Positions 1 to 6,548 of a DNA stretch of 6,976 nucleotides are shown here, piece by piece (within the stretch, counting starts at the first letter, position 1; the number at the start of each line of letters is the position of its first letter). Both the position numbers and the translations under genes were made by a program. This DNA is from Actinomycetes bacterium. Its GTDB lineage: Bacteria; Actinomycetota; Thermoleophilia; Gaiellales; Gaiellaceae. The notes beneath the pieces are model-generated. The model had not been told where the DNA came from. It did no database searches and saw only the letters and a list, made by a program, of their open reading frames with translations. The stretch spans positions 1 to 6,976 of the forward strand of contig JAUXJK010000107.1 of NCBI GenBank assembly GCA_030624785.1, written 5' to 3'.

Positions 1-518
1 CGCCGGAGCCGCTCTCGCCGTATGGCGGGTCGAAGCTCGCGGGCGAGGCCTACGTTGCCACCTGGTCGCGCCTTCACGGCTCAACCAACGTGATCCTTCG
101 CTTGGGCAACGTTTACGGGCCCCGACAGAATGCTCACGGCGAGGCGGGCGTTGTCGCGATTTTCTCGGAGCTACTGAAAAACGGCAAGCAGCCCACGGTG
201 TACGGCGACGGGACACAGACGCGTGACTACGTCTACGTTGGCGATGTCGCTCGCGCGTTTGCAATGGCGCTAGAGGCCGGACGATCGGGGATCTACAACG
301 TCGGTACCGGGGTCGAGACCAACGTTCTCGAGCTGCTCGGCCACCTTCAGGATGCGGCAGCGAGCGCGATCGATCCGGCGTTTGCGCCGCTACGTTCAGG
401 CGAGTTGCGTCGAAGTGCTCTCGACTCCTCGGCACTGACGGGCAATCTTGGCTGGCAGCCGGAGTTTCCCGTCGGCCCGGGTCTGGCCGCCACGTACCGC
501 TACTACGCGGAGGAGTGA
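1..518 (+). CDS. NAD-dependent epimerase/dehydratase (UDP-glucose 4-epimerase-like), C-terminal part
   Basis: This is the 3' part of an extended short-chain dehydrogenase (SDR) that interconverts nucleotide sugars in the cytoplasm. It is open at the left edge; the frame starts at base 3, giving 171 visible residues. The catalytic YxxxK pair is seen at once, in SPYGGSK (Tyr codon 21-23, Lys codon 33-35). After it come LRLGNVYGPRQ, YGDGTQTRDYVYVGDVARA and GIYNVGTG, the usual substrate-side motifs of GalE/RmlB-type enzymes. The C-terminus has the familiar LGWQPEF...GL ending. The N-terminal Rossmann fold with its GxxGxxG motif lies outside the window. A GTG at 90 is in frame but internal, because the conserved active site lies upstream of it. 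The HGEAGVVAIF stretch favours a UDP-glucose 4-epimerase-like member, but dTDP-glucose dehydratase or another epimerase cannot be excluded. The gene ends 37 bases before serA on the same strand and may share its transcript. Confidence 0.9.
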   Translation, partial: PEPLSPYGGSKLAGEAYVATWSRLHGSTNVILRLGNVYGPRQNAHGEAGVVAIFSELLKNGKQPTVYGDGTQTRDYVYVGDVARAFAMALEAGRSGIYNVGTGVETNVLELLGHLQDAAASAIDPAFAPLRSGELRRSALDSSALTGNLGWQPEFPVGPGLAATYRYYAEE

Positions 519-524
519 GCTCGC

Positions 525-546
525 GGCGCGGCAACGCGTTGGCGCC
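525..546. repeat. Inverted repeat between the epimerase gene and serA
   Basis: Arms GGCGC (525-529) and GCGCC (542-546) enclose a second small palindrome, CAACGCGTTG (532-541). In RNA this could form a bulged hairpin between the epimerase stop and the serA ATG at 556. There is no T tract, so it does not read as an intrinsic terminator. It could be a processing or attenuation element, or chance in GC-rich sequence. Confidence 0.25.
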
Positions 547-555
547 TGAACCCGA

Positions 556-1758
556 ATGAGGATTCTGTTCGCCGACGCGTTTCCGGTTCCACAGATCGAA
601 CGGCTTGAGGCGCGCGGCTATACGTGTGACCAACGCGGGGAGTTGACGGCCGACACCCTGGCCGATGCGATAGCCGGGTTCGATGTGCTAGTCGTTCGCA
701 GCACGCCAGTCGATCGTCAAGCTCTGGAGGCCTCAGACCTGCGCCTCGTCATTCGCGCCGGTGCCGGCTACAACACCATCGATGTCGCGGCGGCGTCGGA
801 TCGTGGCATCTACGTGTGCATCGTGCCGGGCAAGAATGCTGTTGCGGTCGCCGAACTTGCCTTCGGTCTGCTGCTCTCGATTGATCGCAAGATCCCGGAC
901 AACGTCGCCGATCTCCGCGCCGGAAGATGGAACAAGGCGCTCTACCAGCGGGCGCCCGGCTTGCTCGGCCAGCGGGTCGGCATCGTCGGGCTCGGCGCCG
1001 TTGGTCTCGAGTTTGCTGAACGAGCGCACGCGTTTGGCATGCAGGTGCATGCGCTCGCGAAACAGGGCCGACCGGAAGCGACCCGGGCGCGGCTCGAGGC
1101 TCTCGGCGCGATCTACCACGATGATCTCCCGACGCTCGCTGCGGCCTGCGATGTGCTCTCGTTGCACGTCCCTGCGACTCCGGATACCGAGGGCCTGCTG
1201 AGCGCCGAGCTTCTCGCCCAGGTGCGTCCGGGAGCCGTGATCCTCAACACCTCGCGCGGCAACGTTGTCGACGAGCCGGCATTGCTTGCGGCCATCGACG
1301 AGAAGGATCTTCGGGTGGGTCTGGACGTGTATCGCAACGAGCCCGGAACCGGCGAGGGCGACTTTGCGTCGGCCCTGGCGCAGCATCCGAACGTGTACGG
1401 AACCCATCACATCGGCGCTTCGACCGATCAGGCGCAGCGCGCGATCGCCGATGAGGTGGTCAGCATGCTCGTGGCATTTGCTGCTGGTCAGGTGCGCAAC
1501 GCGGTCAATCTGGACCCTCTTCGTGGCACCTCCACGCTCGTCGTGCGACACGACAATCGAGTTGGCGTTCTTGCAGCTGTTCTCAAGGCGCTGCGAAGCG
1601 CTGGAATCAACGTCGAGCAGATGGAGAATCGCATCTTCTCGGGCGGACGCGCAGCGGCAGCAACGATTCAGATCAGCGGCTCCGTCGATGAGGCTCTGGC
1701 GTCCGAGATCGAGGCGCTCGAGCAGGTCATCGGCATCGCGATCGAACAGCGGCCCTAG
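556..1758 (+). CDS. serA: D-3-phosphoglycerate dehydrogenase with C-terminal ACT domain
   Basis: A 400-residue cytoplasmic enzyme that oxidises 3-phosphoglycerate to 3-phosphohydroxypyruvate, the first committed step of serine synthesis. The substrate domain is split around a Rossmann domain. The dinucleotide loop is GLGAVG (145-150). The catalytic set of the D-2-hydroxyacid dehydrogenase family is complete: Arg234 in NTSRGNVVDE, Glu262 in RNEPGTG and His285 in THHIGAST. A C-terminal ACT domain (about 326-400, beginning TLVVRHDNRVGVLAAVL) is where serine feedback usually acts in this family. Length fits the short, ACT-only form without the extra intervening domain. The ATG at 556 is the only sensible start, since an in-frame TGA lies at 547-549, but no clear Shine-Dalgarno precedes it. 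The residue that is normally the ribose-binding Asp after beta-2 is Ala168 (VHALAKQG), so the cofactor may not be strictly NAD. serC follows after 25 bases. Confidence 0.95.
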   Translation: MRILFADAFPVPQIERLEARGYTCDQRGELTADTLADAIAGFDVLVVRSTPVDRQALEASDLRLVIRAGAGYNTIDVAAASDRGIYVCIVPGKNAVAVAELAFGLLLSIDRKIPDNVADLRAGRWNKALYQRAPGLLGQRVGIVGLGAVGLEFAERAHAFGMQVHALAKQGRPEATRARLEALGAIYHDDLPTLAAACDVLSLHVPATPDTEGLLSAELLAQVRPGAVILNTSRGNVVDEPALLAAIDEKDLRVGLDVYRNEPGTGEGDFASALAQHPNVYGTHHIGASTDQAQRAIADEVVSMLVAFAAGQVRNAVNLDPLRGTSTLVVRHDNRVGVLAAVLKALRSAGINVEQMENRIFSGGRAAAATIQISGSVDEALASEIEALEQVIGIAIEQRP

Positions 1759-1783
1759 CCCCGAATCCGTACGCTGAGGGTCT

Positions 1784-2863
1784 ATGACGGTGTTCAATTT
1801 CTCGGCAGGTCCATCAACGCTCCCCTCGGCGGCGCTGCGGGAAGCTCAGGATGAGCTGGTCGAATACGCGGGCAGTGGGATGTCGCTCATCGAGATGAGC
1901 CATCGAGGACCCGAATACACGGCAGTTCACGAGGACGCGATCGCGCTCGCTCGCACTGTTTTTCGCGTGCCCGACGACTTCTCGGTGCTCTTCCTACAGG
2001 GCGGCGCCACGCTTCAGTTTTCGATGGTTCCCATGAACCTGCTCGGCGCGGGACGTTCCGGTGGCTACCTGATGTCGGGAGCGTGGGCGAAGAAGGCCCT
2101 CGCCGACGCCCGGCTCTATGGAGAGACGTACATGGCCTGGGACGGCAGCGCCAGCAGCTTTGATCACATGCCCGACCCGCGAGAGATCAGTCTGCAGGCC
2201 GCAACGCGCTACCTCCACGTCACATCGAATGAGACGATCGACGGCATTCAGATGTTCGACTGGCCAGACGTCGGCGTTCCGCTTATCGGAGACATGTCCT
2301 CAGACGTGATGAGTCGACCCATTCCCTGGCAGCTGTTTGACCTGGTTTACGCGGGCGCCCAGAAGAATCTCGGTCCCGCCGGAGCGTCGATCGTGTTCGT
2401 GCGTGACAGCGCGCTCGAGTCGACCAACCGTGACATCGGTGCCTACCTCCGTTACGACCTCCACCGCGACGGCAACTCGCTCTTCAACACGCCGCCCGTG
2501 TTCTCGGTGTGGTTGATCGGGAAGGTGTTGAAGTTGCTCGCCGATCAGGGCGGTCTCGATGCGGTTGAAGCCGCAGGACGAGACAAGGCGGCTCTCCTCT
2601 ACGACGCTATCGACAGTAGTTCCGGCTTCTACACGAGCCCGGTGCAGGTTGAGAGCCGCTCGCTGATGAACGTCGTCTTCAGACTCCCGAGCGAAGAGCT
2701 CGAGACGAAGTTCCTCGGCATCTGCGCCGACGCCCAGTTACACGGCCTCAAGGGCCATCGCAGCGTCGGTGGCGTGCGGGCGTCGATCTACAACGCGATG
2801 CCGCTGTCCGGTGTTGAAGCGTTGGTATCGGTGATGTCGCAGTTCAGAGCTGAGAGCGGGTGA
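1784..2863 (+). CDS. serC: Phosphoserine aminotransferase
   Basis: A 359-residue PLP enzyme that transfers an amino group from glutamate to 3-phosphohydroxypyruvate, giving O-phosphoserine, the second step of serine synthesis. The class-V aminotransferase signature of SerC is complete. FSAGPSTLP is at the N-terminus. MSHRGPEY (His40, Arg41) and GHRSVGGVRASIYNAMP (His325, Arg326, Arg332) form the phosphate and carboxylate pocket. Trp101 in GAWAKKA is placed to stack on PLP. GDMSSDVMSRPI holds the PLP-ring Asp174, and AGAQKNLGPAG holds the Schiff-base Lys194. Length matches the family (about 360). A GAGGG sequence at 1776-1780 stands 3 bases before the ATG, which is close for a ribosome binding site. 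The last codons overlap the next gene as GTGA (2860-2863), implying translational coupling to the DUF1015 protein. SerC enzymes of this kind may also act in pyridoxine synthesis, but the adjacent serA supports the serine role. Confidence 0.96.
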   Translation: MTVFNFSAGPSTLPSAALREAQDELVEYAGSGMSLIEMSHRGPEYTAVHEDAIALARTVFRVPDDFSVLFLQGGATLQFSMVPMNLLGAGRSGGYLMSGAWAKKALADARLYGETYMAWDGSASSFDHMPDPREISLQAATRYLHVTSNETIDGIQMFDWPDVGVPLIGDMSSDVMSRPIPWQLFDLVYAGAQKNLGPAGASIVFVRDSALESTNRDIGAYLRYDLHRDGNSLFNTPPVFSVWLIGKVLKLLADQGGLDAVEAAGRDKAALLYDAIDSSSGFYTSPVQVESRSLMNVVFRLPSEELETKFLGICADAQLHGLKGHRSVGGVRASIYNAMPLSGVEALVSVMSQFRAESG

Positions 2864-4116
2864 GTCGCGGGATCGGCGCGCTAGCGTCGTCGATTCGTCC
2901 TACTGGCGCCTACCTACCGCGCTCGGAGCTCGCAGCGAAGGTGCTTGCGCCGCCCTACGAGAATCAGGCTGGTGCGACCGGGATCCACCGTGATGTCGAG
3001 AATCCGCTCGCTTTCCTCAACGCGCTCCGCGCTGAGATCGATCTGCCGCTTCAGACGGACGAAGGACGAAAGGCGATGCTTGTTGAGACGCTCAAGCAAC
3101 TGCACGACCTGCTGGCCGGCGAGACGTTTGAGTTCTATGCACCGCCAGCGTTCTTCGTGTGCCGCCTCGAGGTCGGCGGTCACGCGCAGACGGGAGTCAT
3201 CGCCGATGTCGCTCTCGACGCATACGACCGCGGGCTGGTCAAGGTGCACGAGCTCACGCGGCGAGGCCAGGAGGACCGGCTCTTCGAGTACATGGGTGCC
3301 GTACGGGCCAGCTTCCTTCCCATCTTCCTGATCCATCGTCCGCTCGAGACGGTCACAGCGGTCATTGGGCGAGTTGTGGCGCAGCCGCCGACCATCGATG
3401 TCGAATCAGACGATGGATTGAAGTTGACGGTGTGGGCGATCACCGCGACGACTGAGGTCGCTGAGGTTCGCGCTGCGCTCGACGAGCTCGACGAGTTGTA
3501 TGTCGCAGACGGGCACCACCGCGCCGCGGCCGCCTCGCGCTTTGCGGCTTCATGCGCGAGTGCCAACAGCGATCACACCGGCGAGGAGGCCTATGCGCAC
3601 ATGGTTTCCGTGCTCTTCTCGTCGGATCAGCTCGCGATTCAACCCTACGACCGATGCGTCGCCGACCTCGGCGGTCACTCGCCAGAGCATGTCCTCACTG
3701 CGGTTCGCAAGACCTTCACGGTCGATGAACTCGATCGTGTCGATGATGCGCCCGAGGCAGGGTCGTACCTGATGCGCCTCGCGGAGCGCTGGTATCGCGT
3801 CGCGATTCCTGATGCCTTCCGTGCGCAGGCAGGCGTCGCAGGTCTCGACGTCAGTGTCCTCCACGACCATCTACTGGCGCCTCTGTTGGGGATCGACGAC
3901 GCACGTACCGATCCAAGGATCGAATTCGTGCCGGGCACTCGAGGCATGGATGAGCTCGATAAGCTCTGCCGTGGCCCGTTGGCTGTGAGCTTCGCGCTCC
4001 ATCCAATGTCGGTCGCGGACCTCATGGATGTGTCTGACCGCAACGAGTTGCTGCCGCCGAAGTCGACGTACTTTGTGCCGAAACTCCGTTCCGGATTGAT
4101 CGTCCGACTGCTCTAG
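2860..4116 (+). CDS. DUF1015 family protein, coupled to serA-serC
   Basis: A 418-residue soluble protein of the DUF1015 family, whose biochemical role I cannot name. Family landmarks run the full length. These are APPYEN near residue 30 (usually APPYDV), VKVHELT (127-133) followed by DR at 139-140, the segment ending LPIFLIH (153-159), the invariant-looking VADGHHR (215-221), LDVSVLHDHLL (329-339) and the C-terminal PPKSTYFVPKLRSGLIVR (399-416). There is no signal peptide or membrane segment. The GTG start overlaps the serC stop by four bases, so the protein is probably made together with SerC and acts on the same pathway. The DGHHR motif resembles a motif of the ParB/sulfiredoxin fold, which includes free-serine kinases of the SerK/SbnI type. 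A role in phosphoserine or serine phosphate chemistry is therefore conceivable, but this is inference. The family assignment is firm; the function is not. Confidence 0.92.
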   Translation: MSRGIGALASSIRPTGAYLPRSELAAKVLAPPYENQAGATGIHRDVENPLAFLNALRAEIDLPLQTDEGRKAMLVETLKQLHDLLAGETFEFYAPPAFFVCRLEVGGHAQTGVIADVALDAYDRGLVKVHELTRRGQEDRLFEYMGAVRASFLPIFLIHRPLETVTAVIGRVVAQPPTIDVESDDGLKLTVWAITATTEVAEVRAALDELDELYVADGHHRAAAASRFAASCASANSDHTGEEAYAHMVSVLFSSDQLAIQPYDRCVADLGGHSPEHVLTAVRKTFTVDELDRVDDAPEAGSYLMRLAERWYRVAIPDAFRAQAGVAGLDVSVLHDHLLAPLLGIDDARTDPRIEFVPGTRGMDELDKLCRGPLAVSFALHPMSVADLMDVSDRNELLPPKSTYFVPKLRSGLIVRLL

Positions 4117-4126
4117 CCCGTTGTCT

Positions 4127-4134
4127 GAGGGAGG
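4127..4134 (+). promoter_or_regulatory. Double GAGG ribosome binding site deciding the GNAT start
   Basis: The sequence GAGGGAGG offers two Shine-Dalgarno cores. The first (4127-4130) lies 5 bases before the ATG at 4136; the second (4131-4134) lies 4 bases before the GTG at 4139. Both argue against the in-frame TTG at 4121, which lies upstream of the site. Confidence 0.6.
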
Positions 4135-4135
4135 C

Positions 4136-4747
4136 ATGGTGTGGCCTGACTTTGAACTCGTTGGTGAGACGGTGCGGCTCAGACCTCTGGTGCGGGACGA
4201 CGTCGATGGGCTCGCCGCGGCAGGAGCAGAGTCGCGGGAGCACTACCGGTTCACGACCGTTCCGGCTGGGCGCGACGAGGCGCTGGCGTACGTCGAACGT
4301 GCCGAGAGGATGATGGCGTCGGGCGCACGCCTCGTGCTCGCCACGATCTGGAACGACCGTCTCGTCGGGAGTACGAGTTTTATCGGCATGCAGCCGTGGC
4401 AGTGGCCTGAGGGCAGTCCGCTTCAGCGCGTCGATCGTCCCGACTCGATCGAGATCGGTGCGACGTGGCTCGCGGCATCGGCACAGCGAACGCGATGCAA
4501 CACGGAGGCAAAGGCATTGATGTTGACGCATGCTTTCGACGTCTGGCAGGTTCACGCTGTTCGACTACGCACGGACGAGCGCAACGCGCGCTCGCGGCGT
4601 GGAATCGAACGGCTCGGAGCTGTCCTGGAGGGCGTGATTCGGGCCGACGTTCCAGCACAGGACGCGCGGCCGCGCAATTCGGCGAGCTACTCGATCACGA
4701 GAGACGAGTGGCAAGCAGTTTCCGCGAGGCTTCGGCGGCGGCTCTGA
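4136..4747 (+). CDS. GNAT family N-acetyltransferase (RimJ/RimL type)
   Basis: A 203-residue cytoplasmic acetyl-CoA-dependent acetyltransferase of the RimJ/RimL branch, which acetylates protein N-termini or small amines. Beta-1 reads FELVGETVRLRPLVRDDV (6-23). The EIGATWL strand (106-112) leads into the acetyl-CoA pyrophosphate loop QRTRCNTEAKALML (117-130). The helix and strand AVRLRTDERNARSRRGIERLGAVLEGV (141-167) is the hallmark of the branch. A C-terminal SYSITRDEW (184-192) is typical. The ATG at 4136 is preferred over the upstream TTG at 4121 because of the GAGGGAGG ribosome site. The gene begins 19 bases after the DUF1015 stop and is probably the last member of the serA-serC transcript. 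The substrate cannot be read from sequence; an amino acid or a ribosomal protein are both possible. Confidence 0.9.
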   Translation: MVWPDFELVGETVRLRPLVRDDVDGLAAAGAESREHYRFTTVPAGRDEALAYVERAERMMASGARLVLATIWNDRLVGSTSFIGMQPWQWPEGSPLQRVDRPDSIEIGATWLAASAQRTRCNTEAKALMLTHAFDVWQVHAVRLRTDERNARSRRGIERLGAVLEGVIRADVPAQDARPRNSASYSITRDEWQAVSARLRRRL

Positions 4748-4772
4748 GCTGTGCGCGAGGGCCTATCTGGCT

Positions 4773-4788
4773 GTTAAGGCGCCTTAAC
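4773..4788. repeat. Perfect 16-base palindrome, candidate operator
   Basis: GTTAAGGCGCCTTAAC is a perfect two-fold palindrome in the 112-base gap between the acetyltransferase and the 70-residue protein gene. Its TTAA ends stand out against the GC-rich surroundings. It is 85 bases before the start codon at 4860. In RNA it would give at most a 6-pair stem with a GCGC loop, and the nearest T run begins about 11 bases later, so it fits a dimeric repressor or activator site better than a terminator. No known regulator is recognised. Confidence 0.45.
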
Positions 4789-4830
4789 GTAGAAGCGTGT
4801 TTTCTTACCGCCGATCAACGTTCAGCACGG

Positions 4831-4836
4831 TCTAAT
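4831..4836 (+). promoter_or_regulatory. Possible -10 element of the small-protein gene
   Basis: TCTAAT matches the TATAAT consensus at five of six positions, within an A/T-rich patch (4831-4848) that is unusual for this window. It would place the transcript start near 4843, leaving a short leader that contains the Shine-Dalgarno sequence. No convincing -35 hexamer is seen 16-18 bases upstream, so the call is weak. Confidence 0.25.
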
Positions 4837-4849
4837 AGATACAAGAAAT

Positions 4850-4856
4850 GGAGGAG
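4850..4856 (+). promoter_or_regulatory. Strong Shine-Dalgarno that fixes the start at 4860
   Basis: GGAGGAG is the best ribosome binding site in the window, with its GGAGG core 5 bases before the ATG at 4860. It overlaps the in-frame ATG at 4848, which is therefore unlikely to be the start. Confidence 0.65.
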
Positions 4857-4859
4857 ACC

Positions 4860-5072
4860 ATGGCCACAGCTGAACTCGACAACCAAGCTCTCGAGACCCT
4901 TACGAGCGACGAGCGCGTCACCAAATGGCGCCTCGATCAGCTACGAGCGGCCGGGTACTCCGATGCTGTGGCCGCCAGGCTCGCAGCTCGCACCGATATC
5001 GATCTTCACGTCGCCGTCGATCTGATGCGCGCCGGATGCCCGGTTGAGGTTGCACTGCGCATCCTCTGTTAG
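4860..5072 (+). CDS. Small uncharacterised protein (70 residues) with two similar helical units
   Basis: I do not recognise a named family. The protein is 70 residues from the ATG at 4860, chosen because GGAGGAG sits just upstream (an ATG at 4848 would add four residues). It appears soluble, with no membrane segment or signal peptide, and is likely all-helical. After an acidic, polar N-terminus (1-20), WRLDQLRAAGY leads into a unit at 28-42 (LRAAGYSDAVAARLA). This is echoed at 55-69 (LMRAGCPVEVALRIL), sharing the pattern L-x-x-A-G-x-x-x-x-V-A-x-R. The linker is RTDIDLHVAVD. I have an impression of similar small proteins in deep-branching actinobacteria, but cannot verify it. Two cysteines are present (60 and 70, the latter the final residue). 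The strong ribosome site and own upstream region suggest an abundant, separately regulated product. A small adaptor or UBA-like binding module is only a guess. Confidence 0.8.
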   Translation: MATAELDNQALETLTSDERVTKWRLDQLRAAGYSDAVAARLAARTDIDLHVAVDLMRAGCPVEVALRILC

Positions 5073-5129
5073 AGCCGGCACGACCGATTCGGCAGCTCCT
5101 GGCGCGGACGTGCCGCGGGCTCGCTCGCA

Positions 5130-5144
5130 GAATTGCTTGAATTC
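5130..5144. repeat. Short inverted repeat before the LtrA gene
   Basis: GAATT (5130-5134) and AATTC (5140-5144) flank a five-base spacer, GCTTG, ending 5 bases before the GTG at 5150. It is an AT-rich island in the 77-base gap 5073-5149. It could be a weak operator or an RNA hairpin near the start codon. The gap shows no other convincing promoter or terminator. Confidence 0.25.
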
Positions 5145-5149
5145 GAGGC

Positions 5150-6523
5150 GTGAGCAGCGAGGGGCAATCCACCACTCCGCGGGTTCCATCGGCGATCAAG
5201 CGGCAGACCGCCCGGATCGCAGACGAGGCTCACAGGTCGGCAACGTGGCTCGAGCTGTTTTTCGATCTGTGCTTCGTCGTGGCTATTGCGGCTCTGGCAA
5301 GGGCATTTCATAACGATCCCACCTGGGAGGGCGCATGGATCTATGTCGCGCTGTTTGTGCCGCTCTGGTGGGCGTGGATGGGGTTCACCTGGTACGCAAA
5401 CACATTCGACAACGATGACGTGATCTATCGGGCCATCGTGTTCGGCGCGATGCTCGCGATCATCTGGCTTGCGACGTCGGTCGAGGCGGCAGCGGGTGGA
5501 GAGACCCTCGCGTTTGCGCTCGCCTACATCGTGTTGCGAACGCTCAACCTGACGTTGTTCGTACGCGCACGTTGGCACGCGGCCCACCACGATGAGGATC
5601 GGGCACGTGAGTCAATAGTCGGATACACGAATCGCACGATCGCCGGGAGCGCGGTTGGACTGGTTCCGTGGATCGTCTCCCTCGCCTTCGAGGACGAGGC
5701 GCGCTACGCGTTGTGGGCGGTGGGGCTGCTCATCGAGCTGGGGACTCCGTACCTGGCGCTACGCCCACTGGAGCGGGCAGCGCAGTGGCATCAGGAGCTG
5801 TCCGAGCGGGACAAGATTCGACAGAGCTACGGCATGGCCCCCGCGCACGGCGGCTTGCTTCGACCGACCGATCTCTTTCATCTCGACCACATCCGTGAGC
5901 GCTACGGACTCTTCACCATCATCGTCCTGGGCGAGTCTGTCCTGGCCGTGAGTATTGGCGTAGCCGAGGTTGGTTGGACGGCGAGTTCGATGCTCACTGC
6001 GTCGTTCGTGTTTCTTGCGGCGGTGTCGATCTGGTGGACGTACTTCGATCGCTCGGGCCGCGACGCACTGACATCCGGACTCACCACCTCGTTCGTGTGG
6101 GGATACGCCCACTTCGTGATCTTTGCCGGCATAGCTGCGATTGGCGTCGGTACGGAGCTGCTCATCGAGCAGTCGGCGGCTGGCGCAGAGGCGGCCATTC
6201 TCGCCGCCGAGGAGGGTGAAGCGGTCGCGCACGCGTCTGACGGAGCCCTGCCCGGTTCCGCCATCTTGGCAGGGGGAATCGCGGCGTTCTGGTTCGGCAT
6301 GTCCGCGGTCAACGTGGCCAACCTCGGCTTCAAGCTCAGCCGTCGTTCGATCATTTTTCTCGGGTATCGCGTTGCGCTTGCCGTTCTGCTCATCGTGCTC
6401 GCTGTTGTTGATGTTCTGGAGCCCGTCGCGTTCGCCGGTGTTGTCGGGGTCGGCATGCTTCTTCTTAACGGGCACGAGACGCGGGCCGTGTTGCGGCAGC
6501 AGCAGGCCAGCGCCGAGGCGTAA
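5150..6523 (+). CDS. Low temperature requirement protein A (LtrA) family membrane protein
   Basis: A 457-residue integral membrane protein of the LtrA family, named after a Listeria gene needed for growth in the cold; its transport or enzymatic activity is not established. The family's opening signature ATWLELFFDLCFVVAIAALA is at 31-50. HLDHIRERYGLFTIIVLGESVLAV (244-267) and the late NLGFKLSRRSIIFLGYRVAL (391-410) are further landmarks. Roughly twelve hydrophobic segments can be read, near 33-51, 61-81, 92-111, 117-139, 162-181, 184-204, 252-271, 279-298, 311-339, 369-391, 400-419 and 422-441. An acidic, Ala-rich loop (344-365) separates two of the late segments. The GTG at 5150 is the most upstream usual start, because TGA lies in frame at 5138-5140; GAGG at 5145-5148 is too close to be a good ribosome site. 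The gene converges on the pirin gene across 25 bases, with no clear terminator. Confidence 0.9.
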   Translation: MSSEGQSTTPRVPSAIKRQTARIADEAHRSATWLELFFDLCFVVAIAALARAFHNDPTWEGAWIYVALFVPLWWAWMGFTWYANTFDNDDVIYRAIVFGAMLAIIWLATSVEAAAGGETLAFALAYIVLRTLNLTLFVRARWHAAHHDEDRARESIVGYTNRTIAGSAVGLVPWIVSLAFEDEARYALWAVGLLIELGTPYLALRPLERAAQWHQELSERDKIRQSYGMAPAHGGLLRPTDLFHLDHIRERYGLFTIIVLGESVLAVSIGVAEVGWTASSMLTASFVFLAAVSIWWTYFDRSGRDALTSGLTTSFVWGYAHFVIFAGIAAIGVGTELLIEQSAAGAEAAILAAEEGEAVAHASDGALPGSAILAGGIAAFWFGMSAVNVANLGFKLSRRSIIFLGYRVALAVLLIVLAVVDVLEPVAFAGVVGVGMLLLNGHETRAVLRQQQASAEA

Positions 6524-6548
6524 ACCTCGAAGCCGCGGGGGAGGCCGC

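Noticed and set aside
733..1797. A 354-codon open frame on the minus strand opposite serA
   Set aside because: The plus-strand SerA is complete with all catalytic motifs. The antisense product shows no family motif and is Arg/Asp/His-rich, as expected of a shadow frame in GC-rich DNA.
3909..3922. CGATCC-AA-GGATCG inverted repeat inside the DUF1015 gene
   Set aside because: Short, in the middle of a conserved coding segment, and readily expected by chance.
4486..4500. Arg in place of a glycine in the GNAT acetyl-CoA loop (QRTRCN)
   Set aside because: At first sight a damaged pyrophosphate loop, but this RimJ/RimL branch often varies at these positions (TRxN and similar), and the rest of the fold is intact.
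4465..5025. A 186-codon plus-strand frame bridging the acetyltransferase end and the small-protein gene
   Set aside because: It overlaps two better-supported genes in another frame, crosses the palindrome and ribosome site, and has no recognisable motif.
5074..5093. GCCG/CGGC pairing after the small-protein stop as a terminator
   Set aside because: Four pairs around a twelve-base loop without a T tract is not convincing.
6514..6529. Hairpin CGAGG/CCTCG around the LtrA stop codon as a terminator
   Set aside because: Only five pairs and no T tract on either strand; too weak to call in GC-rich sequence.
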